Assembly (NCBI GenBank): GCA_014879855.1
Contig: JACSRH010000287.1
Location: forward strand, 1-8,863
DNA length: 8,863 nucleotides
Origin: Caldilineaceae bacterium
Lineage (GTDB): Bacteria; Chloroflexota; Anaerolineae; Caldilineales; Caldilineaceae
Direction of reading: 5' to 3'
Position 1 is the first letter of the stretch. Every line of letters begins with the position of its first letter. The notes beneath the pieces were generated by a model, which saw only the letters and a list, made by a program, of their open reading frames with translations, did not search any database and was not told the origin of the DNA. The position numbers were made by a program, and so were the translations under genes. Shown piece after piece: positions 1 through 5,004 of the stretch.

Positions 1-1
1 G

Positions 2-550
2 ATCTATGGCGTGGTGGCTGCGGTGGTCAGCGTGCTCAGCAGCCTGCTTTTTGCGGGCGCCATGAGTGCATGGATGCCGAATATGATGCAGCAGATGAAT
101 CTGCCGCCAGCCGAAGCCGCACAGGCGGAACAGTTCATGCGACTCTTGATGGGCGGCGGCATGTTGGGCATGGCCGGTTTTGCGGGTCTGATCAACATTG
201 TGACTGTGCCACTTTTCTTTCTGATCGGCGTCGGCATCTACTACTTGATCGCCAAAGTGTTGGGCGGCGTCGGTGACTTTGGCCGCTATGCCTATCTCAA
301 CGCCGCTTTTTCAGCGCCGCTGGGCATCTTGTCGGCGCTGCTGAACATTGTGCCGCTTGCCGGCTGCATCACGCCCTTCATCACGATCTATTCATTGGTG
401 CTGCTCTACTTTGCCACCAAAACCGAACATCAACTGAGCGGCGGGCGTGCGATCTGGGTCGTCCTGATCCCAGTCCTGGTGGTGCTGGCGCTGATGCTGT
501 GCGTCATCTTTGGCGCCATTGGGCTGATCATGTCGTTGCAAAGTCAGTAG
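2..550 (+). CDS. Yip1-like integral membrane protein (5' partial)
   Basis: The reading frame is open to the window edge, so the protein starts upstream; the GTG at 11 is only the first possible start inside the window. About 182 residues are visible and are strongly hydrophobic. Segments that look like membrane helices lie at the very N-terminal edge, around the GMAGFAGLINIV/PLFFLIGVGIYYLI stretch, around APLGILSALLNIVPLAG, around FITIYSLVLLYFA, and at the C-terminal IWVVLIPVLVVLALML. The pattern of a GG-x-G-x-F loop followed by a helix, a PLAG turn, and a final pair of helices resembles the Yip1 domain (PF04893). In bacteria this domain is found in membrane proteins of mostly unknown role. 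The stop lies 14 nt before the era start, so the two are probably co-transcribed. Family assignment is by pattern only; a generic polytopic membrane protein is the alternative. Confidence 0.65.
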   Translation: MYGVVAAVVSVLSSLLFAGAMSAWMPNMMQQMNLPPAEAAQAEQFMRLLMGGGMLGMAGFAGLINIVTVPLFFLIGVGIYYLIAKVLGGVGDFGRYAYLNAAFSAPLGILSALLNIVPLAGCITPFITIYSLVLLYFATKTEHQLSGGRAIWVVLIPVLVVLALMLCVIFGAIGLIMSLQSQ

Positions 551-552
551 AC

Positions 553-559
553 AAAGGAA
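553..559 (+). promoter_or_regulatory. Ribosome binding site that decides the era start
   Basis: AAAGGAA lies 5 nt before a TTG codon at 565. This is the only good Shine-Dalgarno sequence near the 5' end of era, and it lies after the stop of the preceding gene. It argues for initiation at TTG 565 rather than at the in-frame GTG 499, which lies inside the upstream coding region. Confidence 0.65.
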
Positions 560-564
560 CTCTC

Positions 565-1575
565 TTGGAAGACGTGAAAGATCTGCTGGGGCAGCCGGAG
601 CCGGAATTGCCGCCCAACCATCGCAGCGGCTTTGTCGCCGTGATTGGGCGGCCCAATGTCGGCAAGTCGACGCTGCTCAATCGCGTTCTCGGCCAGAAGA
701 TCGCGATCACCAGCCCCAAGCCGCAGACCACGCGCGACCAGATGCTCGGCATCCTGACCTTGCCGGACGCGCAGTTGCTCTTCCTCGACACGCCGGGCAT
801 TCACCGTCCGCTGCACAAGCTGGGCGAATACATGGTGCAGGTCGCGGCCGACACCATCGCCGACGCCGACGTGGTGCTGTGGCTGGTGGACGTCAACACG
901 CCGCCCACGGAGGAAGATCAGGCCATTGCCGACCTGTTGCAGCAGTTGACCACGCGCCGGCGCAAGCGCGTCAAGCTGCCGCCGCTGATCCTGGGCTTCA
1001 ACCAGGCAGATCGCTGGGGCGGCGACAGCGAGTCAACTGCGGTGCGCGTGCGCGAGTACGAGGCGCTGCTCGGCTGGCTGGTGGGGGCGCAACCTGGCGA
1101 CGCACACCCGGCGGTGAGCACGGCGCTCTTCAGCGCAACGACAGGCAGAGGCGCGGAAGCGCTGCTGGCGTTAGTGCGCAGTCTGTTGCCATTGGGGCCT
1201 CGCTACTATCCAGAGGATCAAATTACCGATGTCGATCTGCGCTACATGGCGGCAGAAATCATTCGGGAAAAGGCGCTCTACCTGCTGCAGGACGAAATCC
1301 CGCACAGCCTGGCCGTCGAAGTGGATGAATTCATCGAGCGCAGCGAGCAACTCACCTACATCTCCGCCATTCTCTACGTCGAGCGCGAGTCACAGAAGCC
1401 GATTGTGCTGGGCAGCGGCGGCAGCATGATCAAGCGCATCGGCCAGACCGCGCGGCCGGAGATCGAGACACTGGTGGGGACCAAGGTCTATCTGGAACTG
1501 TGGGTCAAGGTGTGGGAACGCTGGCGCAAACGGCAGAATCTGCTCAAGCAACTGGGCTATGCCGTGGAACGCTGA
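565..1575 (+). CDS. era: GTPase Era, ribosome biogenesis factor
   Basis: Era binds GTP and the 3' end of 16S rRNA and acts in small-subunit maturation at the ribosome or inner membrane. Numbering from TTG 565 gives 336 aa, slightly longer than the usual ~300. The G1 P-loop GRPNVGKST is at 28-36, the G2 switch threonines at 55-56 in PKPQTTRD, G3 DTPG at 75-78, G4 NQAD at 146-149 and G5 SAT at 190-192. The C-terminal half carries the Era-typical EIIREK (231-236) and PHS (246-248) segments. The KH domain follows, with its GxxG loop and IKRIG at about 283-293. The G4 motif has Q where NKxD is usual, but Q is tolerated at this position in related GTPases. Extra length sits before G4 (a basic RRRKR stretch) and between G4 and G5. 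A GTG at 499 would extend the frame but lies inside the upstream gene and has no ribosome binding site. Confidence 0.95.
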   Translation: MEDVKDLLGQPEPELPPNHRSGFVAVIGRPNVGKSTLLNRVLGQKIAITSPKPQTTRDQMLGILTLPDAQLLFLDTPGIHRPLHKLGEYMVQVAADTIADADVVLWLVDVNTPPTEEDQAIADLLQQLTTRRRKRVKLPPLILGFNQADRWGGDSESTAVRVREYEALLGWLVGAQPGDAHPAVSTALFSATTGRGAEALLALVRSLLPLGPRYYPEDQITDVDLRYMAAEIIREKALYLLQDEIPHSLAVEVDEFIERSEQLTYISAILYVERESQKPIVLGSGGSMIKRIGQTARPEIETLVGTKVYLELWVKVWERWRKRQNLLKQLGYAVER

Positions 1576-1598
1576 GTTAGGGCCAGGCAATCACAGCG

Positions 1599-2081
1599 AT
1601 GAAACCATCCGCCCAGAAAGTACAAGATGTCCTGCACGCGCAGGGATTCACCAATCAGGTCGTCGAATTGCCCGACTCAACGCGCACCGCGGCGGAAGCA
1701 GCCACAGCAGCCGGCTGTACAATCGGGCAGATCGCCAAGTCGCTGATCTTTGCGGGCAAGCGCAGCGGGCAGGCGATCCTCGTCATTGCGTCGGGCAGCA
1801 ACCGCGTTGACGAGAAGCAACTGACCGCGCTGGTGGGTGAAAAGGTGACGCGTCCTGACGCCGAGTTTGTGCGGTCACAGACTGGCTTTGTGATCGGCGG
1901 CGTCCCGCCCGTCGGCCATGTCCGTCCGTTGCGCACCTTTATCGACGCAGATCTCCTGGACTTTGCCGAAATCTGGGCGGCGGCCGGCCATCCCAATGCC
2001 GTCTTCCGCCTGACGCCAGACGAACTCGTGCAGATGACAGGCGGCGAGGTCGTGGCTCTCAAAGTTACGCCGACCGGATGA
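1599..2081 (+). CDS. YbaK/ProX-family aminoacyl-tRNA deacylase
   Basis: This is a 160-aa single-domain protein of the YbaK/EbsC/ProX fold, whose members hydrolyse mischarged aminoacyl-tRNAs (for example Cys- or Ala-tRNAPro) in trans. Family hallmarks are a lysine in GQIAKSLIF (K47, the position of the functionally essential lysine in this family), the segment SGSNRVDEKQL (65-75), and the glycine-rich GGVPPVGH loop (100-107) that shapes the substrate pocket. The length matches free-standing members of about 150-165 aa. Substrate identity cannot be read from sequence alone. The ATG at 1599 lies 23 nt after the era stop, so the gene probably belongs to the same operon; its ribosome binding site is weak. 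The gene ends only 13 nt from the stop of the convergent LarA-like gene. Confidence 0.9.
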   Translation: MKPSAQKVQDVLHAQGFTNQVVELPDSTRTAAEAATAAGCTIGQIAKSLIFAGKRSGQAILVIASGSNRVDEKQLTALVGEKVTRPDAEFVRSQTGFVIGGVPPVGHVRPLRTFIDADLLDFAEIWAAAGHPNAVFRLTPDELVQMTGGEVVALKVTPTG

Positions 2082-2094
2082 TCCTGTTGCTGCA

Positions 2095-3324
2095 CTAGAT
2101 CCAATGCAGGTTGGGGTGCGCCTCGACTGCCTCCGCCAGTGCATCGGAAACCCAGATCGCGTCGAGGTGCAGCGTGTCGTTGATGCGCACCACCGCGGCG
2201 CTCGCCCAATCCTCCCTGCCGGTGGTCAGCAGCGCGGCGCGCACGGCGTCATCGTGCGTCGGCAGCACGACGGGCAAGCGGCCACTTTCCGGCGTGCCGG
2301 AAGCGATGGCATTGGCATAGGTTGCTTCGGCGTTGAAGCGATCGGCTACATGCTGTGTCGTGAAGTCGGCCTGACCAATGCCGATGGCGTTGCCGCCGCC
2401 AGCCTCCGTCAGCCCGGCCACCACGATGCGTGAGATGGAGGGGCCGGCATATCCCGCTAGGATGCCTTTGGCCGTCCGCCCCACGATATTGGGATCCATG
2501 CCCGCGCCGCTGATGTTTTTGCCAATTTCATCGACAATCAACACATCGATGTGGTCGAACAAAAGGCGCGGCATGTTGGCGTAGGCGATGTGCAGCAGTT
2601 CAGCCTCGCGCGTCAAAATTTGCGCGCGGCCGATCGCTTCGACCAGGTAAGTCTCGTCGTAAGCGTTTTCCACGATCGCCATGCCAAAGCCAATGGGCGC
2701 ATTGTCCAGGATTGCCGCCGCGGTTTCAGGCACGACTGCATGAAAGCGCGCGAAGCCTTCCAGATGGACGCGCGTACAGCCTTCGTGGTTGGCAAAGCCG
2801 ATGACCAGCATTTTGCACAGGCCGCTCTCGTGCGTGCCGGCAAAATCCGTATGCGGCTTGACGCGGTTGACCGGCACAATAAAATCCGCCTCCAGCGCCG
2901 CGGCGTCGAAGTAGATGGGCATGCCCCAGCTTGTCCGGCCGATCTGCGTCACATGGGTGGCGGAGACAATGGGCGCGCCGACGCTGGCCTCGGTGACGCC
3001 CAGGTGCGCCAGGACGTCGCGCTGTCCCTCGGCCGTGCCGCCGCCGTGGCTGCCCATCGCCGGTGTGACAAAGGGCGCAAACCCGGCATCGCGACACGCG
3101 GCGACCGTGGCCTTGACCACCGGGGCGACATCGCGAATCCCACGGCTGCCCGCGCCGATGGCGACGCGCGCACCGGGACGTGCGTTCAGTTCGCGCAGGC
3201 GAGCGGTGGCTTCCGCGTAGGCATGGGCATAGACATCGGCGAGACGCGGGCGGGGGAACACCTGCCGCACGGCGCGCAGGCGGGGCAAAGGGCGTTCGGC
3301 AATGGTTGGCGGCAAAACAGGCAT
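2095..3324 (-). CDS. LarA-like nickel-pincer racemase/isomerase family protein
   Basis: This 409-aa soluble protein resembles the LarA/DUF2088 family. The founding member, lactate racemase LarA, interconverts D- and L-lactate with a nickel-pincer nucleotide attached to a lysine. By motif spacing, R61 (GAGSRGIRD), H93 (GSHGGG), H158 (VKPHTDFAG), K171 (GLCKML) and H187 (TRVHLEG) are candidates for LarA R75, H108, H174, K184 and H200. The intervals are 32/65/13/16 here against 33/66/10/16 there. The C-terminal half has a DVLIVDEIGKNISGAGMDP stretch whose role I do not know. LarA homologues act on several 2-hydroxy acids and sugar acids, so the substrate is unknown. No larB, larC or larE cofactor genes lie in the window. 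The ATG is supported by a GAGGAG ribosome binding site 7 nt upstream. An alternative is a paralogue that has lost racemase activity. Confidence 0.75.
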   Translation of the reverse strand: MPVLPPTIAERPLPRLRAVRQVFPRPRLADVYAHAYAEATARLRELNARPGARVAIGAGSRGIRDVAPVVKATVAACRDAGFAPFVTPAMGSHGGGTAEGQRDVLAHLGVTEASVGAPIVSATHVTQIGRTSWGMPIYFDAAALEADFIVPVNRVKPHTDFAGTHESGLCKMLVIGFANHEGCTRVHLEGFARFHAVVPETAAAILDNAPIGFGMAIVENAYDETYLVEAIGRAQILTREAELLHIAYANMPRLLFDHIDVLIVDEIGKNISGAGMDPNIVGRTAKGILAGYAGPSISRIVVAGLTEAGGGNAIGIGQADFTTQHVADRFNAEATYANAIASGTPESGRLPVVLPTHDDAVRAALLTTGREDWASAAVVRINDTLHLDAIWVSDALAEAVEAHPNLHWI

Positions 3325-3331
3325 GAGTCAT

Positions 3332-3337
3332 CTCCTC
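3332..3337 (-). promoter_or_regulatory. Ribosome binding site of the LarA-like gene, overlapping the VOC remnant stop
   Basis: GAGGAG on the minus strand lies 7 nt before the ATG at 3324. Its first two bases are the last two of the TGA ending the upstream VOC-like reading frame (TGAGGAG). This stop/Shine-Dalgarno overlap is usual between genes of one operon and suggests that an intact VOC gene once preceded the LarA-like gene. Confidence 0.7.
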
Positions 3338-3440
3338 ATGGTAGCGGGCGTTGCATAAACATCCACCGATGTCCTTCGATGTCTTCGGCGCGATAGCGGC
3401 GGCCAGGAAAGCCATCTTCCAGCGCGGTCAAGGCAGAGCC
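3336..3440 (-). pseudogene. C-terminal remnant of a VOC/glyoxalase-family gene
   Basis: Reading the minus strand in the frame that ends at TGA 3338-3336 gives about 34 residues ending ALEDGFPGRRYRAEDIEGHRWMFMQRPLP. The core YRAEDIEGHRWMF is very like the last beta strands of PhnB/glyoxalase-like VOC proteins, where Y-x-x-x-D-x-E-G-H-x-W-x-F is a common signature. Upstream in the same frame the sequence passes through SKAVYTGS and then overlaps the 3' end of the four-helix membrane protein gene, and the resemblance stops. Nothing resembling the other ~100 residues of a VOC protein, or a plausible start, is visible nearby. I read it as the tail of a truncated gene. The upstream limit is approximate (about 3440-3457). 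Chance similarity is possible but unlikely given the consecutive matches. Confidence 0.6.
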
Positions 3441-3457
3441 AGTATACACCGCTTTGC

Positions 3458-3877
3458 TCAATGCTGGAGGATCGTCCTGGCGGATGTGGCAGGCTGTGGA
3501 TTGGGCTGTCCTTCACGCCACCAGAGCCAGCCGTGCAGCGCCGCGGTCAGCAGGTTAGGGATGCCCCAGGCGAACTGAAAGGGCACGAGCAGGAGGTTAA
3601 AGGCAAGCCCGGCAGCCTGGCCCAGCCGGGCAAGACGCGAGTTGCGACTGAGCATCAGCGCACCCATCGTCGCCTCAACAACCATCAGCAGCACAACCAG
3701 CGGGACGAGATAAGGCAGCACCCACGTCTGCCAGAGGGTTTGGTAGAGCGGCCAGGCGCTTTCAGCGATCTTGCCATAAATGGCCGGGTTTTGCGTGATG
3801 CAATAGATGTGGATCAGCGGCCCGCCAATCAGATAGAAGCCGCCGACTGTCCATTTGAGCACTTTGAAGATCGACAT
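3458..3877 (-). CDS. Four-helix integral membrane protein, unknown function
   Basis: This is a 139-aa protein with four likely membrane helices at about residues 9-28, 52-76, 83-104 and 106-120, joined by short loops. A hydrophilic loop with NPAIYGKIAES lies between helices 1 and 2, and a basic SRNSRLARLG between helices 2 and 3. The four-helix layout and length recall small DoxX-like or EXPERA-like membrane proteins, but I see no decisive motif and do not assign a family. The ATG has a strong AAGGAGT ribosome binding site 5 nt upstream. It is the last of three consecutive membrane-protein genes on this strand; the 32-aa gene ends 54 nt upstream. A perfect 11-bp direct repeat sits in that gap. 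Confidence 0.8.
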   Translation of the reverse strand: MSIFKVLKWTVGGFYLIGGPLIHIYCITQNPAIYGKIAESAWPLYQTLWQTWVLPYLVPLVVLLMVVEATMGALMLSRNSRLARLGQAAGLAFNLLLVPFQFAWGIPNLLTAALHGWLWWREGQPNPQPATSARTILQH

Positions 3878-3882
3878 AGCAG

Positions 3883-3889
3883 ACTCCTT
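3883..3889 (-). promoter_or_regulatory. Ribosome binding site of the 139-aa membrane protein
   Basis: AAGGAGT on the minus strand lies 5 nt before the ATG at 3877. It directly abuts the proximal copy of the 11-bp direct repeat (3890-3900), so anything binding that repeat in DNA or RNA would sit next to the ribosome binding site. Confidence 0.75.
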
Positions 3890-3916
3890 GTTTGTGTAAT
3901 ACGGCGTTTGTGTAAT
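3890..3916 (-). repeat. 11-bp direct repeat pair, 16-bp period
   Basis: ATTACACAAAC on the minus strand occurs twice without mismatch, at 3906-3916 and 3890-3900, separated by 5 nt (period 16). The pair lies between the stop of the 32-aa gene and the ribosome binding site of the 139-aa gene. It is A+T rich against the surrounding sequence. It could be a tandem operator, an RNA-binding site in the leader, or a small local duplication. No promoter hexamers are obvious around it. Confidence 0.6.
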
Positions 3917-3931
3917 CGGACAGTAAAACGA

Positions 3932-4030
3932 TCAACCGATAGCAACATAAACCAGCGGCAGTACGATGATAAACACGAACAATACGACAGCGGCAAAGGT
4001 CCAGAGTATGGTTTTTGTTTCACGGCGCAT
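3932..4030 (-). CDS. 32-aa single-helix membrane peptide
   Basis: A short reading frame starts MRRETK and ends YVAIG. It has a basic N-terminus and one continuous hydrophobic stretch from about residue 8 to 31, which is the form of a small single-pass membrane protein with a cytoplasmic N-terminus. The ATG is preceded by AAAGGAGG at a spacing of 9 nt, the strongest ribosome binding site in the window. The start lies inside the last codons of the upstream 133-aa membrane protein gene (11-nt overlap), a layout typical of translational coupling. Downstream comes a four-helix membrane protein. The peptide may be a subunit or regulator of its two membrane neighbours; that is inference. No known small-protein family was recognised. 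Confidence 0.75.
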   Translation of the reverse strand: MRRETKTILWTFAAVVLFVFIIVLPLVYVAIG

Positions 4031-4421
4031 ACGATCGATCCTCCTTTGCAGTGATTGACTTGTTCACAACGGCAAACGATTCCGTGGCGGCGCGCCCAGT
4101 TAAGGTTGCCTCCAGCGCAGCGAGCCGTTGCTCCAGGCGAGCCGCGCGCCGCACCAGGAAGCCGATGCAAAAGACCAGGCTGGCGGCGATGAAGCCAGCG
4201 GCAAAGACAAGCACGCCAAGCAGATGCAGGCCAGACACGAGCGCATCCCAGACAGGTTTGAACATGGGGGCTTGAAAGCCAATCGTGGCGGCAGGCACGA
4301 CCGCGGCCGCACCGCTCACGGATACGCCCAGCAGGATGGCCGCAATGAGAAGCACCGCGGCCAGGCCGTATAGGATCCAACTCAATACAATCAACCCGTG
4401 CGATTTGTCCGATTTTGCCAT
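4020..4421 (-). CDS. Two-helix membrane protein with C-terminal coiled coil, unknown function
   Basis: This is a 133-aa protein with a short charged N-terminus (MAKSDKSHG). Helix 1 lies at about residues 10-33, followed by an extracytoplasmic loop of about 30 residues containing IGFQAPMFKPVWD. Helix 2 lies at about 65-90. A charged C-terminal tail starts RRAARLEQRLAALEATL (91-107), whose leucine spacing suggests a short coiled coil and hence oligomerisation. The ATG at 4421 is preceded by AGGCGG at a spacing of 8 nt, a one-mismatch ribosome binding site. The gene overlaps the start of the 32-aa gene by 11 nt, so the two are probably translated together. No family was recognised. Confidence 0.8.
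   Translation of the reverse strand: MAKSDKSHGLIVLSWILYGLAAVLLIAAILLGVSVSGAAAVVPAATIGFQAPMFKPVWDALVSGLHLLGVLVFAAGFIAASLVFCIGFLVRRAARLEQRLAALEATLTGRAATESFAVVNKSITAKEDRSYAP
4040..4047 (-). promoter_or_regulatory. Strong ribosome binding site of the 32-aa gene
   Basis: AAAGGAGG on the minus strand lies 9 nt before the ATG at 4030 and within the last codons of the 133-aa gene. It is close to a perfect anti-16S match and is the main evidence that the 32-aa frame is translated. Confidence 0.75.
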
Positions 4422-4521
4422 TATGATAGCCGCCTCGCTTTAATCGCAACCGCGCTCCCCAGATGCATCCTTCCCAAACTGCACGACAAACCATTCATCA
4501 TATTCTCATCCGGTGGATAGG

Positions 4522-4731
4522 TCAGAGCATGACCCAGCGCGCCTGAGCCGTGCTCAGCTCCACCAGTTCGTCTGCCCATGTCGGGAGTTGCAAACGGTGC
4601 TCCGCAAGCTGTGGGCGGCGCGTCTGGCGCCGCAAATCGGTGAGATGCCAGGCGTGGCGGACAGAGCGTTGCATAGATGCTTCGCGCTGGCGGGCGATCA
4701 GCTCCTCGACGCCCAAATGGATAGTGGTCAT
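4522..4731 (-). CDS. 69-aa basic small protein, unknown function
   Basis: The frame begins MTTIHLGVEELIARQREASM and is rich in Arg, Gln, Leu and Ala throughout, with a Trp near the middle (RHAWHL) and others near the end (TWADELVE, ARWVML). It has no hydrophobic helix, so it is likely cytosolic. Its composition fits helical segments and possible nucleic-acid binding, but there is no motif to support that. The ATG has an AGGAG ribosome binding site at a spacing of 6 nt, which is the main reason to prefer this frame over the overlapping plus-strand frames. It lies 100 nt upstream of the 133-aa gene on the same strand and may head that operon. A perfect 13-bp inverted repeat lies in its leader region. 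Confidence 0.6.
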   Translation of the reverse strand: MTTIHLGVEELIARQREASMQRSVRHAWHLTDLRRQTRRPQLAEHRLQLPTWADELVELSTAQARWVML

Positions 4732-4746
4732 GGCCTGCTCCTGTTT

Positions 4747-4828
4747 TCGATCCTTGCCTTGTTGCTTCCGCTATCCTCAGTGTACGCCTTTTTTACAGGC
4801 GCGTCGCCAGACTTCAGGCAAGGATCGA
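4747..4828. repeat. Perfect 13-bp inverted repeat around the 69-aa gene leader
   Basis: TCGATCCTTGCCT (4747-4759) is exactly complementary to AGGCAAGGATCGA (4816-4828), with 56 nt between the arms. Within the loop, CGCCT (4785-4789) and AGGCG (4797-4801) can form a second short stem. The left arm lies 4 nt beyond the AGGAG ribosome binding site of the minus-strand 69-aa gene. It could be a two-site operator framing a promoter, or a structured 5' leader if transcription starts beyond 4828. Confidence 0.6.
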
Positions 4829-4873
4829 CCTGTCCTGGAGGGAAGAAGCTGAACTGTCCGAGTGGATAGGGTG

Positions 4874-4915
4874 GCAAGGAGACAAGGGACTGAGGAACAA
4901 GGAGCCAGGGACAGG
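4874..4915 (+). repeat. Degenerate heptamer tandem repeat (six units)
   Basis: Six consecutive 7-mers read gcaagga, gacaagg, gactgag, gaacaag, gagccag and ggacagg, a loose consensus near GACAAGG. The tract sits in a longer purine-rich strand. Short tandem heptamers of this general kind are known between genes in filamentous cyanobacteria. A function is not implied by the sequence. Confidence 0.45.
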
Positions 4916-4967
4916 GCAAATAGAAAGTCGGGGGCTCGGGGCAGGATGGTTCTGCATTGATCTGCAC

Positions 4968-4987
4968 GATCCGCACGATGCGGCATC
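4968..4987 (-). terminator. Possible hairpin terminator after the response regulator
   Basis: On the minus strand, 17 nt after the regulator stop, GAT-g-CCGCA can pair with TGCGG-ATC around a TCG loop, an 8-bp stem with one bulged base. There is no T run after it, so it is not a canonical intrinsic terminator. It may still mark the transcript end or protect the 3' end. Confidence 0.3.
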
Positions 4988-5004
4988 ACGCGGAGTTGCA
5001 TGTA

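Larger units (their letters stand above)
4732..5004. other. Non-coding region between the response regulator and the 69-aa gene
   Basis: These 273 nt contain no frame that looks like a real protein on either strand. From left to right they hold the ribosome binding site of the 69-aa gene (4738-4742), a 13-bp inverted repeat with a smaller inner inverted repeat, a purine-rich plus strand from about 4835 to 4945 with degenerate heptamers, and a small hairpin after the regulator stop. The promoter of the minus-strand 69-aa gene should lie here. I found only weak -10 candidates (for example TACACT at about 4780-4785 on the minus strand, without a matching -35). Confidence 0.7.

Noticed and set aside
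499..564. GTG-initiated N-terminal extension of era
   Set aside because: It overlaps the upstream membrane-protein gene, has no ribosome binding site, and adds residues without resemblance to Era; TTG 565 has AAAGGAA at the right distance.
2082..2094. Bidirectional terminator between the convergent deacylase and LarA-like genes
   Set aside because: Only 13 nt separate the stops and no stem with a T run is present there or just inside either gene.
2551..3396. Plus-strand 281-aa frame opposite the LarA-like gene
   Set aside because: It is antisense to a gene with clear family resemblance, has a low-complexity composition rich in Arg, Gly, Ala and His, and shows no domain signal.
3441..3461. 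Promoter (TTGAGC with TATACT) for the LarA-like gene on the minus strand
   Set aside because: The TATACT at 3441-3446 is a fair -10, but the nearest -35-like hexamer is only 9 bp away and nothing suitable lies at 16-18 bp.
3829..4494. Minus-strand 221-aa frame overlapping the 133-aa and 32-aa genes
   Set aside because: Its composition is rich in Arg, Cys and Gly, typical of a shifted-frame shadow, while the two membrane-protein frames have ribosome binding sites and coherent hydrophobic segments.
4513..4869. Plus-strand 118-aa frame opposite the 69-aa gene
   Set aside because: It starts at a GTG without a ribosome binding site, has mixed composition, and runs through the inverted-repeat region; the minus-strand frame has better start signals. 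I am not certain.
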